Positions 15,212 to 25,053 are shown, counted from the first letter of the stretch. The stretch: DNA of 64,000 bases from Paenibacillus pinistramenti (GCF_005869875.1 NZ_VAWG01000002.1:434001-498000); one strand, 5' to 3'. The notes: generated by a model not told the origin, from the letters alone. A program made the numbers and translations.

Positions 15212-17035
15212 TCAGTTCCCCCCTTTTGGTATCCGCATCGTAAGCTTGGTATAAGCGTCGGAGGACTCGATGTGAAGCCCGGCTTCTTCTCCGAACAGAA
15301 GTTTCAGTCTTGTATTGAGATTCTTAAGGCCAATGCTTCCGCCTTCACGCTCTTCCCAATCTGTCTCGAAGGAACGGAGTACCTGCTGCAGCCTTTCAGG
15401 CGGCAGCCCCGGACCGTTATCCGTCACGGAAATGCAGGCTGCATCCTCCTGAACCTCCGCTTCAAGCGTAATCTTCACGCTCTCCCTGACCTTCTCCAGC
15501 CCATGCTTGATCGAATTCTCCACCAGCGACTGCAGGGACAGCTTCGGCAGCCTGATCTCCTTCAGCTCCTCTGTCCAGTCCATTTCGACCTCGAGCCGGC
15601 TGCCAAAGCGGGCTTTCTGCAGCGACAAGTAACGCTCCACATGATCCAGCTCTTCCCGGGCCGAAACGATATCACTGCCGCTGATGCAGTAGCGGAGCGT
15701 GAGCGCCAGCGCCTCCACCATATCGGCAACGTCAAACATACCGTGTTTCAGAGACTTCGTCGAAATCGCCTGCAGGGCGTTATAGAGAAAGTGCGGATTG
15801 ATTTCCGCCTCCAGCGCCTTCAGGATCGCGTTCTTCTCGGTCAGTTTCATTTTGTAGCGTTCATTGATCAGGTCATTCGTTCTGCGCACCATCAGGTTAA
15901 AATGCCGGCTTAAATAAGCGACCTCATCCCGGCCTTTAACCTCGGCTTCTGCATCAAAGCTCCCCTCACTGAAGCGCCTCATCTGGTAGGCCAGCTTCTT
16001 CAGCGGTCTGGTGATGGCATTGGTAATAATGACAACAAGAATAATGCCGATGATAAATAAAATAAGTCCGATTCCCACGCTCAGGTTCCTTGTGCGGTAT
16101 GCCGTGTCGTAGATCATGCTGTACGGGATCGGCTTCACCAGCTTCCACCCGTACTCTTCCCCCACATTATAGACGACCAGATACTTCTGATCCTCCTCCT
16201 TCCAGGTAAGCCGCCCTGAGCCGCCGTCCGGAATCCGCTCCAGCAGCCCGTCACGGCCGATCTGGCGGAAATAATCGCGGTCATCGACATCAAATGCCGT
16301 ATTATCCGGATCAAGCAGCAGCACATGCTCGCCTTCCGCCCGGGGGATGTCCTTCAGAATTTCGCCTTCCACCTTTGTATTGAAATAGAAGGAGAAGACC
16401 GCCTGGGGCTGCCGGGTTGAGATCGACCTCAGTACCCGGTGGTAAGCCATAAAGCTGCTTTTGGCGTAGCTTTCATAGCTGTTCGTGCTGCTGCTCCCGA
16501 GCGCAAAGGACTGGAACAGCCTGTTCTCCGTGCTGGCCAGCGTCTGCTTGTACCAGCTCTGCTCCGGCACCGTCGCATCATAAACGGAGCGGACCTTTGT
16601 ATCATACTGCTCGCGGGTGATCGAGTAGTATTTGTGTGAGGAGGGCAGATAGAGATTGATGGCCTCCAAATCTTTTCTCGCAAAAAAGAGATTCTTCAAA
16701 TACTGCTCCAGATACAGCCTGGAGGAATATTCGGCCGGCTCCGTCAAAATCGCATTAATCAGCTGATCGTACTGAATCTTCGGCAGGGAAAGCTCCTCAA
16801 TACCGGACAGAAAATCCTCCAGATTACGATTGACGAGCAGCAGATTGCTGGTGGTGCTGTCCACGCTGCTCCCGACAGATTCCTGCTGAATCATCTGGTA
16901 GGAAATGACCGATAGAGAACCTACCAGGAGCACGATAATCAATGAAAATACTAGAACAAGCTTGTGCACAAGCCTTCGTCTGATCCGCTCCCTGATTTCC
17001 AACAGCAAACGGACTCCCGGCTTAAACGCTTTCAT
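15212..17035 (-). CDS. YesM-type sensor histidine kinase
   Basis: A 607-residue membrane kinase: transmembrane helix about residues 25-47, extracellular sensor domain to about 315, second helix about 322-345, HAMP linker about 345-395, then a His_kinase domain with phospho-acceptor His in EINPHFLYNALQAIS and an ATP-binding domain with VENSIKHGLEK and DNGPGLP. The extracellular domain probably senses sugar or the sugar-loaded binding protein. It forms an operon with the YesN-type regulator and is divergent from the permeases. Confidence 0.93.
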   Translation of the reverse strand: MKAFKPGVRLLLEIRERIRRRLVHKLVLVFSLIIVLLVGSLSVISYQMIQQESVGSSVDSTTSNLLLVNRNLEDFLSGIEELSLPKIQYDQLINAILTEPAEYSSRLYLEQYLKNLFFARKDLEAINLYLPSSHKYYSITREQYDTKVRSVYDATVPEQSWYKQTLASTENRLFQSFALGSSSTNSYESYAKSSFMAYHRVLRSISTRQPQAVFSFYFNTKVEGEILKDIPRAEGEHVLLLDPDNTAFDVDDRDYFRQIGRDGLLERIPDGGSGRLTWKEEDQKYLVVYNVGEEYGWKLVKPIPYSMIYDTAYRTRNLSVGIGLILFIIGIILVVIITNAITRPLKKLAYQMRRFSEGSFDAEAEVKGRDEVAYLSRHFNLMVRRTNDLINERYKMKLTEKNAILKALEAEINPHFLYNALQAISTKSLKHGMFDVADMVEALALTLRYCISGSDIVSAREELDHVERYLSLQKARFGSRLEVEMDWTEELKEIRLPKLSLQSLVENSIKHGLEKVRESVKITLEAEVQEDAACISVTDNGPGLPPERLQQVLRSFETDWEEREGGSIGLKNLNTRLKLLFGEEAGLHIESSDAYTKLTMRIPKGGN

Positions 17036-17208
17036 TTCTGTTCACGCCCTCTGTCTTCAGTTCACCTTTTTACCCCTAACTGATTTCTTAAATCCATTGG
17101 TCGCTTTCTCCCCCTAATCTATAATCATTGTTGACGAAAAGCAAGAGCCAGTCGGGCAAGCTCGCTTGAGCGTCCTGCTGCTGAGGTCTTGGGAAAGAGG
17201 TGTCATCT

Positions 17209-18096
17209 ATGCGAAAAATGGGCAGAAAATGGACAGAAAAGCTCGAATTCGGCTTGTTCACATTACCGGTTCTGATCTGTGTCGCCGTTATCTTTTATGT
17301 ACCGTTCGTCATGACGATCCGGTACTCGCTGACGAAGTGGAACGGCATTTCCAAGCACCCGAAATTTATCGGGCTGGACAATTTTAAACAAATTTTTACC
17401 GGGGATACGAATTTCAGCAGTGCGGCCTGGTTCACCATCAAATATGCCGTCCTGTACATTGTAATTATTAATGTGCTTGCAATTCTGCTGGCCGTCATCC
17501 TGGATATGAAGCTGAAGACCTCCGCCTGGCTCCGCGCGGCTTTCTTCATCCCCTATATTCTGAGCCTGGTGATTGTCGGCTTCATCTGGAAGTTTATCTT
17601 CATGCAAGGCTTCGAGTCCCTTGGAGACAGTACCGGCTGGAAAATGTTCGACCTGAGCTGGCTCGGCGAGCCCGGCCTGGCCTTTATCTCCATTCTTGCC
17701 GTCTCGATCTGGCAGTCGATCGGCTTCTATATGGTCATTTACATCGCCGGTCTGCAGAACGTGCCGGACGATCTTAAGGAAGCCGCAAGGGTTGACGGCG
17801 CGGGTCCGGTGCGGAGATTTTTCAGCATTACACTGCCGCTGCTCGCTCCTTCTGTTACGATCTCCGTCTTTATGGCACTGACCAACTCGATCAAGGTATT
17901 CGACGTAATTCTGTCCCTGACCGGAGGCGGCCCTGGCGGAACGACTTACAGCGTGGCGTACGACATCTACCGCGACACATTCCAGGATAACCTATACGGC
18001 TACGGTACGGCCAAAGCGCTGATCCTGTTTGTAGCGGTGCTGATCATTACTATTCTGCAATTGACGATCTTTAAACGCAGGGAGGTTGAAGCCTGA
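17209..18096 (+). CDS. sugar ABC transporter permease (first subunit)
   Basis: A 295-residue MalF/UgpA-type permease with six helices and the EAA loop EAARVDGAGPVRRFFSITLPLLAP near residues 190-213 that docks the ATPase. An ATG at 17209 with AAAGAGG eight bases upstream is preferred over the GTG at 17200. Its stop overlaps the start of the next permease by one base. It works with the lipoprotein encoded at 12007-13329. Confidence 0.93.
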   Translation: MRKMGRKWTEKLEFGLFTLPVLICVAVIFYVPFVMTIRYSLTKWNGISKHPKFIGLDNFKQIFTGDTNFSSAAWFTIKYAVLYIVIINVLAILLAVILDMKLKTSAWLRAAFFIPYILSLVIVGFIWKFIFMQGFESLGDSTGWKMFDLSWLGEPGLAFISILAVSIWQSIGFYMVIYIAGLQNVPDDLKEAARVDGAGPVRRFFSITLPLLAPSVTISVFMALTNSIKVFDVILSLTGGGPGGTTYSVAYDIYRDTFQDNLYGYGTAKALILFVAVLIITILQLTIFKRREVEA

Positions 18097-18926
18097 TGAA
18101 GAAACAATCGGCCGGACGGATCGTCCTGGAAGTTGTTATGGTCATTTTATCGCTGCTGTTTCTTTATCCGCTGTTTCTGACGCTGATCAATTCTCTAAAG
18201 AGCTTTGCCGAGCTGATGACCGACGTCATTGCCCTGCCGAAGCACCTGGCGTTTGATAACTACTCTTACGTTTGGAAATATATCAATTATCCGCGGCTGT
18301 TCCTGAATAATGCGATTGTAACGCTGCTTGGACTTGCGGGGATTATCTTCGTGTCCTCCATCGGCGCATACAAGCTCGCACGCACCAAATCGAAATGGAG
18401 CGCCCTGATTTATTTCCTGTGCATCATGCCAATGCTGATCCCGTTTCAGTCGATCATGCTGACCGTGCTGCAAATGGCCAAACATCTGCATCTGTCTGAA
18501 AGCGACTGGGGACTTGGCCTGATGTACTGGGGCTTCGGAGCTCCGCTCGCGATGTTCATCTATCACGGCTTTGTGAAGAGCATTCCGAAGGAGATTGACG
18601 AAAGTGCGGTTATTGACGGGGCCTCCGGCTTCCGGCTGTTCTTCTCCGTCATCTTCCCGCTCCTGAAATCCGTAACGACAACCGTCATTATCATTGACGT
18701 CATGTGGATCTGGAATGACTTCCTGCTGCCGCTCCTTATGGTCAACGGGTCGCCGTCCACCAAGACGCTGACGCTGGCCGCCTACACCTTTGTCGGGCAG
18801 TACACGTCCGATTGGCAGTACGCCATGACCGCCATGGTAATGGCCGTGCTTCCTTCGATTATTGTCTTTATCCTGCTGCAAAAATACATCGTCAAAGGCG
18901 TTGTCGCAGGGGCGGTTAAAGGCTGA
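18096..18926 (+). CDS. sugar ABC transporter permease (second subunit)
   Basis: A 276-residue MalG-type permease with six helices and EAA-like loop ESAVIDGASGFRLFFSVIFPLL near residues 168-189. The start codon shares bases with the upstream stop (TGATGA arrangement), indicating translational coupling. It ends shortly before a strong terminator. Confidence 0.93.
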   Translation: MKKQSAGRIVLEVVMVILSLLFLYPLFLTLINSLKSFAELMTDVIALPKHLAFDNYSYVWKYINYPRLFLNNAIVTLLGLAGIIFVSSIGAYKLARTKSKWSALIYFLCIMPMLIPFQSIMLTVLQMAKHLHLSESDWGLGLMYWGFGAPLAMFIYHGFVKSIPKEIDESAVIDGASGFRLFFSVIFPLLKSVTTTVIIIDVMWIWNDFLLPLLMVNGSPSTKTLTLAAYTFVGQYTSDWQYAMTAMVMAVLPSIIVFILLQKYIVKGVVAGAVKG

Positions 18927-18970
18927 GCCTCCCTTCGCCCCTTATTTGCAGCCCTGACGTTTATAACAGA

Positions 18971-19020
18971 AAGCAGCCCGCGAAAGCCGGATCGGCATGT
19001 CGCGGGCTGCTTCTATTATT
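18971..19020 (+). terminator. terminator of the permease operon
   Basis: A 13-base perfect stem (18971-18983 with 19000-19012), followed by TCTATTATTTTTAT on the plus strand. Confidence 0.85.
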
Positions 19021-19069
19021 TTTATATATACCATTATTCTATATAAACCAATTTTTCTATATAAACCAA
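19016..19069 (-). repeat. 18-bp tandem repeat after the first CNNM gene
   Basis: Three 18-base units start at 19016, 19034 and 19052; the last two differ at one position (TTATTC/TTTTTC followed by TATATAAACCAA). They end 11 bases from the stop codon at 19080 and abut the terminator on the other side. Confidence 0.85.
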
Positions 19070-19079
19070 CCGCCGGGCT

Positions 19080-20444
19080 TTATTTACCGCTCTCAGCTCC
19101 TGAAGCTGCATAGGACTCAGACTCAGGTTCATCCTCTTCCCGCTCTCCCCGTTCAGCTTGAATTTCAATCCGGAGATAACGGGTCTTCTCGCGCTCCAGC
19201 ACAGTGAACAAATAGCCTTCGTGACTGAATTCCTGACCTTCGTCAAGCAGCTCGTGGTGGGCATACAGCCAGCCGCCGATCGTATCCCATTCTTCGTCGT
19301 CAAGCTCCAGCGGAAGGTAGCGCGTCAGCTGGTTCAAAGAAAGCTTGCCGTCCACAATAATATGGTTCTCGCTCACAATCTTGACCTTCTCTTCTTCCTC
19401 CGCATCAAATTCGTCCCGGATCTCACCGACGATCTCTTCCAGGATATCCTCAATCGTTACCATACCGGAGGTCCCGCCGTATTCGTCAATCAGAATGGCG
19501 ATATGCGTGCGCTCCTTCTGCATTTTCTTCAGCAGATCGTTGACCGGCATCGTTTCGGCCACAGACAATACAGGCTGGATCAGCGAAGCGACGTCAAGAT
19601 CCGGCTCGTCGTCATAGGTCAGAAAGAATTGCTTCGTATTGATAATTCCGATGACATGGTCCTTGCTGTTCTTGACAACCGGGAAACGCGTATACTGCTG
19701 CTCTTTAATGATCTTCAGGTTCTCATCACGGCTTAAATTCGTATATAAACAGACCATATCAGTCCGAGGCACCATGATTTCCTTCGCGAGCATATTATCG
19801 AAGGCAAAGATCCGGCTCACATATCCGTATTCGGCCTGGTTGATCTTCCCGCTTTCAAAGCTTTCACTTAGAATGATCTGAAGCTCTTCCTCCGAGTGCG
19901 CTTCTTCATGCTCGGAAGCCGGCTTGACGCCAAACAGTTTGACAAGCAGATTGGCCGAGCTGTTCAGCAGCCAAATGAAAGGAAACATCAGCCTGTTGAA
20001 CCAAATAATCGTTCCTGCCGTCAGCAGCATGATGGTTTCGGTCTTGCGGATGGCGACCGTCTTTGGAGCGAGTTCTCCAACCACAACATGAAAGTAAGTA
20101 ATAATAACAAAAGCAAGAATCAAAGATATCGCTCCGCTTAGCGAATCCGGCATATGCAGGGCATGAAACAACGGATGCAGCAGCTTCTCTACCGTCGATT
20201 CCCCCAGGAAACCAAGTCCGAGGGAGGTAATCGTAATCCCCAGCTGGCAGGCCGATAAATACCCGTCCAAATGGTCAATCACTTTCCTTACGGATAAAGC
20301 ATTTCTTCTGCCTTCCGCAATCAGCTGGTCAACCCGGCTCGGACGCATCCGCACCGCCGCAAACTCTACGGCCACGAAGAACGCCGATAAACCGATCAAT
20401 ACTACGACCATCACTAATTTCAACCCAAGCCTGTCACTATCCAC
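19080..20444 (-). CDS. CNNM/CorC-type membrane protein with CBS domains (copy 1)
   Basis: A hemolysin-family (HlyC/CorC, CNNM) protein of 454 residues: DUF21 transmembrane domain with four helices (about 1-190), two CBS domains (about 205-335; IMVPRTDMVCLY and DEYGGTSGMVTIEDILEEIVGEI) and a C-terminal CorC/HlyC domain (about 345-430). Relatives mediate magnesium (or cobalt) efflux or control. The GTG start at 20444 has AAGGAG about eleven bases upstream. A paralogue lies at 38927-40288. Confidence 0.9.
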   Translation of the reverse strand: MDSDRLGLKLVMVVVLIGLSAFFVAVEFAAVRMRPSRVDQLIAEGRRNALSVRKVIDHLDGYLSACQLGITITSLGLGFLGESTVEKLLHPLFHALHMPDSLSGAISLILAFVIITYFHVVVGELAPKTVAIRKTETIMLLTAGTIIWFNRLMFPFIWLLNSSANLLVKLFGVKPASEHEEAHSEEELQIILSESFESGKINQAEYGYVSRIFAFDNMLAKEIMVPRTDMVCLYTNLSRDENLKIIKEQQYTRFPVVKNSKDHVIGIINTKQFFLTYDDEPDLDVASLIQPVLSVAETMPVNDLLKKMQKERTHIAILIDEYGGTSGMVTIEDILEEIVGEIRDEFDAEEEEKVKIVSENHIIVDGKLSLNQLTRYLPLELDDEEWDTIGGWLYAHHELLDEGQEFSHEGYLFTVLEREKTRYLRIEIQAERGEREEDEPESESYAASGAESGK

Positions 20445-20610
20445 GAATACAACAACTCCTTAAATTAAAAATACTATCTACTACGCACAAACCGCCCAGA
20501 GGTTTCAATAAAATTGGCCTGCGGGCTTCGTCTTACCCTTATAACATTCGCCTCACCATTCCGTCAACCCTTCCATAAACTGTACTACACTCATGAAGAA
20601 GGTGATGAAT

Positions 20611-21684
20611 TTGGCTGACTTTAGAGCAGCAAACCGGCTCAAGGAGCGCTTGTCCAAGCAGCTTCTCAGGCAGCCCGGCGTCCATGCTGTAGGTGTCGGC
20701 TACCGGCATCCGCGGAAGCCCGGCAAGGGAGCCGCAGTCATTGTGTACACGGGAAAATTCTCGAATGCGTCGGCATCGATCAAGCCAAGAAAGACAGGCC
20801 GGAAGAAGCAGCATACCATCCGTTACCAGGGCAAACAAATCACCGTGCCTATCCGCTACGTTCACGCCAAACGGTTCCGGGTGCATTCCTCAACAGGACA
20901 GGGAAAGTACCAGCGCCGCATCCGTCCGGTCATTGCCGGCTACAGCATCGGAACCGCCAAGGGCTCCGGCACTGCGGGGCTTATCGTATCGGATAAGAAG
21001 GGCAATCTGTATGTCCTGAGCAACAATCATGTGCTGAACCGGAACAACACGGCGGGATACTCCGAGACTCTCCAGCCCGGAGGGGCAGACGGCGGAATGG
21101 TCAAGAAGGATCTGATCGGCCGTTTGTACCGGTTCGTCCCTTTGAGCGGCAAAGGCGAGAACTATATGGATGCCGCCCTGTCGCTTCCGCTCCGGCGCTC
21201 TCTCCTGTCCCCCCGCTATGCCAAATTCGGCGCGCTTCCCGGCAGCGTCCGTTCTTACAAAGTGGGCGACCGCTTCAAAAAAATCGGCCGGTCGAGCGGA
21301 CTCGTCTACGGGACTGTCGAATCCATCAATACAGACGTTAACGTCTCGTATGAAGATTTTGGCGGGCTGGACGTTGTCAAGTTCAAGAATCAGACGATTG
21401 TCACAGGGAAAAGACCCGTATCGCTCGCCGGCGATTCCGGCTCGGTCTGGCTGACCAGACGCGGCAGCTATGCGGCAGCCGTTAATTTTGCCGGAGCGGA
21501 AGACGGCAGCCTTTCGGTAGCGTTTCCGGTTGAATGGGCGCTCCGCAAGTTCGGGGTCAAGGTGGCGAGACCGCGCAGCTTGCGGTCACATACCAAACGC
21601 TCTGCTACTTCCATGAAGCCCCACTATGTCAAACCGCTGAAGGCAAAACAAAATGCAGCCATCCGGGTCATCCGGGCACATTAA
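20611..21684 (+). CDS. trypsin-like serine protease without signal peptide
   Basis: A 357-residue protein with a chymotrypsin-fold protease core. The catalytic triad appears as His in LSNNHVL, Asp in YMDAALS and Ser in AGDSGSVW. Before the core is a basic segment (PRKTGRKK to QRRIRP) preceded by a small domain with GVHAVGVGYR. No signal peptide or membrane helix is seen, so a cytosolic or unconventionally exported enzyme is suggested; the substrate is unknown. A TTG start at 20611 is preferred because AGAAGGTGAT, a near-complete anti-SD match, is correctly spaced; the ATG at 20593 has no ribosome site. The basic C-terminal tail is also unusual. Confidence 0.8.
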   Translation: MADFRAANRLKERLSKQLLRQPGVHAVGVGYRHPRKPGKGAAVIVYTGKFSNASASIKPRKTGRKKQHTIRYQGKQITVPIRYVHAKRFRVHSSTGQGKYQRRIRPVIAGYSIGTAKGSGTAGLIVSDKKGNLYVLSNNHVLNRNNTAGYSETLQPGGADGGMVKKDLIGRLYRFVPLSGKGENYMDAALSLPLRRSLLSPRYAKFGALPGSVRSYKVGDRFKKIGRSSGLVYGTVESINTDVNVSYEDFGGLDVVKFKNQTIVTGKRPVSLAGDSGSVWLTRRGSYAAAVNFAGAEDGSLSVAFPVEWALRKFGVKVARPRSLRSHTKRSATSMKPHYVKPLKAKQNAAIRVIRAH

Positions 21685-21689
21685 ACCAG

Positions 21690-21723
21690 AAGGCGGCACG
21701 GGAGGATCTCCGTGCCGCCTTCG
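21690..21723 (+). terminator. terminator after the serine protease gene
   Basis: Hairpin AGGCGGCACGG-AGGATCT-CCGTGCCGCCT directly after the protease stop, followed by TCGATCTTT. It could also stop transcripts from the opposite gene. Confidence 0.6.
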
Positions 21724-21744
21724 ATCTTTACAATGGTGTCCGGG

Positions 21745-21792
21745 ATGAAGTCCCGGGTGAAGTTCCGGATGAAGTCCCGGATGAAGTCCCGG
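21745..21792 (-). repeat. 12-bp tandem repeat after the LLM monooxygenase gene
   Basis: Four contiguous 12-base units (21745, 21757, 21769, 21781) of RTGAAGTYCCGG, three of them identical, ending five bases from the stop codon at 21798. Confidence 0.9.
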
Positions 21793-21797
21793 GCAAG

Positions 21798-22754
21798 CTA
21801 GGACAAGGCTTTGACGCACTCCGCAAGCAGGCGGACCGAACGCTGCCGCGCCTCATAATTCCAGGAGGGCGTCATAATCAGAAACTCATCGTTTCTGTAC
21901 CTGCTCTGCCAGTCCCGCAGCCGGCTGACGGCCTCCCCGGCCGTCCCCAAGATCTCGTGCTGCCGGCGCGGCGGGGCAGCTTCGTCAGACAGGCCGGGTC
22001 TGCCCGCCCGGGCCAGCTCCGCCGCTTCCCCGGCCGACTCCGCGCATAGGACGCTGACAGCGAGGATCGTCCGGGGACCGGGCAGCCTGCTGGACGGGAC
22101 AAACGCCTGCCTGTAGGCGGCTAAAGCTGCGGCAGGGTCCTCGTCGCTCATAAAAGCGCCGAAGACAAAGCCGCACCCGCTCTGCGCCGCATACCCGGCG
22201 CTCCTGCTGCCAGTGCCGAGCATCCAGAGCGCCGGGCTTGCGGCAGCAGCCGGTTTCGCCTGAACCGGCTCGCCTTCATAGGTGTACGTGCCGTCCAGCA
22301 GCCCGGTCAAAGCTTTGACCGATTGCTCCATGCCGTACACCCGCTGCAGGAAATTGCCGCTCAGCGCCATTGACGCATGCGCCGGCCCGCCGGGAGCGCG
22401 GCCGATTCCAAGCTCTATCCGCCCCGGATACAGCGCGGACAGCAGGTTAAAGGTCTCGGCCACCTTGAGCGGGCTGTAATGCGGCAGCAGCAGCGCCCCC
22501 GTTCCCAGCTTAATGGAGCGCGTAACGGCGCCGATATGGGCCAGGAGCACTTCCGGAGCAGCACACGCCAGCCCCGGCAGGTCATGGTGCTCAGCCGCCC
22601 AGTAACGCGTGTATCCGCATGCCTCCGCCGTTTGGGCCAGCCTAGCTGCTTCCCGGACAGCCTGCTCGGCGGCGGCGCCTTCCGCCTGCGGCACCAAGTC
22701 CAGAATTCCTAACTGAATCGGCGGCTCCGGATGATAGGCTGATCCGTCTGTCAT
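21798..22754 (-). CDS. luciferase-like (LLM class) flavin-dependent oxidoreductase
   Basis: A bacterial-luciferase-fold enzyme of about 318 residues using reduced flavin. Family blocks: QLGILDLVP at the N-terminus, AEACGYTRYWAAEHHDLPG, LGTGALLLPHYSPLKVAE, and PGRIELGIGRAPGG. The substrate is not predictable; relatives are broad monooxygenases or reductases. The ATG at 22754 gives an N-terminus matching relatives; an upstream ATG (22766) or TTG (22775) is possible. It is 44 nt downstream of pullulanase on the same strand. Confidence 0.88.
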   Translation of the reverse strand: MTDGSAYHPEPPIQLGILDLVPQAEGAAAEQAVREAARLAQTAEACGYTRYWAAEHHDLPGLACAAPEVLLAHIGAVTRSIKLGTGALLLPHYSPLKVAETFNLLSALYPGRIELGIGRAPGGPAHASMALSGNFLQRVYGMEQSVKALTGLLDGTYTYEGEPVQAKPAAAASPALWMLGTGSRSAGYAAQSGCGFVFGAFMSDEDPAAALAAYRQAFVPSSRLPGPRTILAVSVLCAESAGEAAELARAGRPGLSDEAAPPRRQHEILGTAGEAVSRLRDWQSRYRNDEFLIMTPSWNYEARQRSVRLLAECVKALS

Positions 22755-22798
22755 TTTCACCAGCATTCCTTCCAAATAGTATCAAATCTTTCGTGCGG

Positions 22799-24754
22799 TT
22801 AACGGATGCCCAGCACAACCATGCCAATTCCGTCGATCTCCATTGTCCGCTCCTTGAGGCTGCGCACCAGCGGCTCCCCGAACCGCACTTCCCATTCGCC
22901 GAGATCAGGCAGGCTGACCTGTACAGGCTCACGATTCGAATTATAAATAATATATAAATGCCGGTCTTCATCGCCGCCGGCGTGATCGCGCAGGCTGTAC
23001 GCCACGGAGTGGTAAGGAGAATGCTCAAAATGAAGATGCTTGCGGATCAGCTCGGCTGTCCGGAGCCGGAAAGCCGGATGCTGCCTGCGAAGAGCAATCA
23101 GCTCCCGCATATAGGCCACATCCTCCTGGTGGACGTTACAGCGGTCCCAGTCCAGCCGATTGGTCAGATCATCCGCGTTGTAACTGTTCTCAACCCCGTC
23201 TTTGGTGCGCATGAACTCCTGGCCCGCGTGCAGAAACGGAATGCCCTGGCTCGTCATGATGATCGCCGAGCCAAGCCGGTGCATCGCCCGGCGGAGCAGC
23301 GCTGCGTCGCTGCCCGTGGCGAGTACGATTTTATCCCACATCGTGTAGTTATCATGGCATTCGGCATAATTGACCGATTGGACAGGCTCCTGGGCAAATG
23401 CACGGATCTCGGCATCATAGCGGATTCCTCCAACGATGCCTTTGCGGATCTCATTCTCATAGCCGGCGTCTGCTGTAATAAAACCTCCTGCTTTCGGATC
23501 AAAGACATCGCCTTTAACCGCATTTCGGATCACATCGCTGAAGTGGCCGATGCCCGGCAGCATTTTGGCATTCACCATTGCAGCCTGGCGCTTTGGATCA
23601 AGTTCCGTCGGAATGTTCCAGCCTTCCCCGTACAGCATGATCGCCGGATCGAGCTCATCCAGCCGCCTGCGAAGCTCATTCATCGTGTCTATATCCAGCA
23701 GGCCCATCAGGTCAAAGCGGAACCCGTCGAAATGAAATTCTTCAGCCCAATACAAGACAGAGTCGATAATAAATTTGGAGACCATGCGGCGTTCGGAAGC
23801 CACATCATTCCCGCAGCCCGAGCCGTTGGAGAACCTGCGGTCAGCCGTATAACGCAGATAATATCCCGGCACCAGCCGGGTAAAGTGTATCAGGTGCCCA
23901 TCGTACACATGGTTATAGACAACATCCATAACCACCCCAATCCCCTTGTCATGGAACGCCTGGATCAGCTCCTTCAGCTCCCGGATCCGGGCAGCCGGAT
24001 CATACGGATTGGTTGCATAGGAGCCTTCAGGCACATTGTAATTCTTGGGGTCGTACCCCCAGTTATACTGCGGCTCATCGAGACGGGTTTCGTCGACGCT
24101 TTCAGTGGCATAGTCGTACACAGGCAGCAGCTGAACATGGGTAACCCCGAGTCCGGCAATATGGTCCAGTCCGGTCGGAATTCCTCCAGGCCCGGTGGTC
24201 CCGGACTCGGCAAGCCCCAGATATTTGCCTTTATGCACTGCACCGCTCGCAGGATGGATCGTCGCATCCCGGACGTGAATCTCATAGATCACAGCATCCA
24301 GCGGCGAAGCGAGGGCGGGTCTGTCTTCTGTCCACCGCTGCGGGTCCGTGCTTCCCGGAGCCAGAATACAGCCTCTGTCACCGTTGACGCCTACAGCTCT
24401 TGCGTAGGGGTCAGCCGCTTCATGCATTTCTTCCCCGATTTTTACGGAATAAGTGTAATAAATCCCCTCGAAGTTGCCTTCAGCCTCCAAAACCCAGGTT
24501 CCTTTGACATCCCTGCGCATGCGGCGCTTGTCAGGCTGCTCAGCATTCCAGCTCTCGTAGAGATTCACCCAGGCCTCGCCGGCAGTCGGCGCCCATAGAC
24601 GGAATAAAGTCCGGTCCTCACTGCAGCGGGCGCCCAAATCATCGCCGTCATAGAAATAGATGTCATCAAATTTCGGGTCAAATACCTCTAAGCCCCCGGT
24701 GATAACCGGATCACCGTAGTTGGTGGTCATTTGTCGATCTTTTTGAACGGACAA
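22799..24754 (-). CDS. pulA: type I pullulanase (debranching enzyme)
   Basis: A 651-residue GH13 enzyme that hydrolyses alpha-1,6 branch points in pullulan, glycogen or limit dextrins; no signal peptide, so cytoplasmic. An N-terminal CBM48-like domain (FRLWAPTAGEAWVNLY) precedes the catalytic barrel with the type I signature YNWGYDPKNY, nucleophile Asp in GFRFDLMG, acid/base Glu in LYGEGWN and Asp in ECHDNYTMWD. I chose the TTG at 24754 because AGGAGG lies ten bases upstream and in frame; the ATG at 24730 lacks a ribosome site. It complements the glgCDP cluster 7 kb away. Confidence 0.93.
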   Translation of the reverse strand: MSVQKDRQMTTNYGDPVITGGLEVFDPKFDDIYFYDGDDLGARCSEDRTLFRLWAPTAGEAWVNLYESWNAEQPDKRRMRRDVKGTWVLEAEGNFEGIYYTYSVKIGEEMHEAADPYARAVGVNGDRGCILAPGSTDPQRWTEDRPALASPLDAVIYEIHVRDATIHPASGAVHKGKYLGLAESGTTGPGGIPTGLDHIAGLGVTHVQLLPVYDYATESVDETRLDEPQYNWGYDPKNYNVPEGSYATNPYDPAARIRELKELIQAFHDKGIGVVMDVVYNHVYDGHLIHFTRLVPGYYLRYTADRRFSNGSGCGNDVASERRMVSKFIIDSVLYWAEEFHFDGFRFDLMGLLDIDTMNELRRRLDELDPAIMLYGEGWNIPTELDPKRQAAMVNAKMLPGIGHFSDVIRNAVKGDVFDPKAGGFITADAGYENEIRKGIVGGIRYDAEIRAFAQEPVQSVNYAECHDNYTMWDKIVLATGSDAALLRRAMHRLGSAIIMTSQGIPFLHAGQEFMRTKDGVENSYNADDLTNRLDWDRCNVHQEDVAYMRELIALRRQHPAFRLRTAELIRKHLHFEHSPYHSVAYSLRDHAGGDEDRHLYIIYNSNREPVQVSLPDLGEWEVRFGEPLVRSLKERTMEIDGIGMVVLGIR

Positions 24755-24952
24755 AGCTGCTGTTCCTCCTCTTTTTCCCGGCTGCGCAGCAGATGAATGA
24801 ATGAGACTCCGCGCGCCAGTCTGCTCTCTGCTCATGGAAACCATTATCACAGAAGTCTTTTACACACTTTCTCATATAACGGGCAAGGTGCTTTCCCTGG
24901 TGCTGATTGACTGAACGTATATCAGGTTCATTATATTCAGTGCAGCTGTTAA

Positions 24953-25002
24953 AAAAAAGCCTGCCCAAGCTCGCTCTTTAAATTAATACCTCACATGGGC
25001 AG
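24953..25002 (-). terminator. terminator after the TetR gene
   Basis: On the minus strand CTGCCCA (plus 24994-25002) pairs with TTGGGCAG (24961-24968) across a long loop, followed by GC and a run of eight T (plus A-run 24951-24958). Confidence 0.65.
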
Positions 25003-25053
25003 CGTTTAATCTTTCGGCGTATGGGCACACGGAGCCGATTCAGTCGTTTAGGG

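Noticed and set aside
21534..22049. Plus-strand frame containing repeated Asp-Glu-Val-Pro motifs
   Set aside because: The repeat peptide is only the 12-bp DNA repeat at 21745-21792 read in one frame; there is no start signal and the frame overlaps real genes.
22958..24598. 546-codon plus-strand frame opposite pullulanase
   Set aside because: Lies entirely within the strongly recognised pulA on the other strand and has no start signals.
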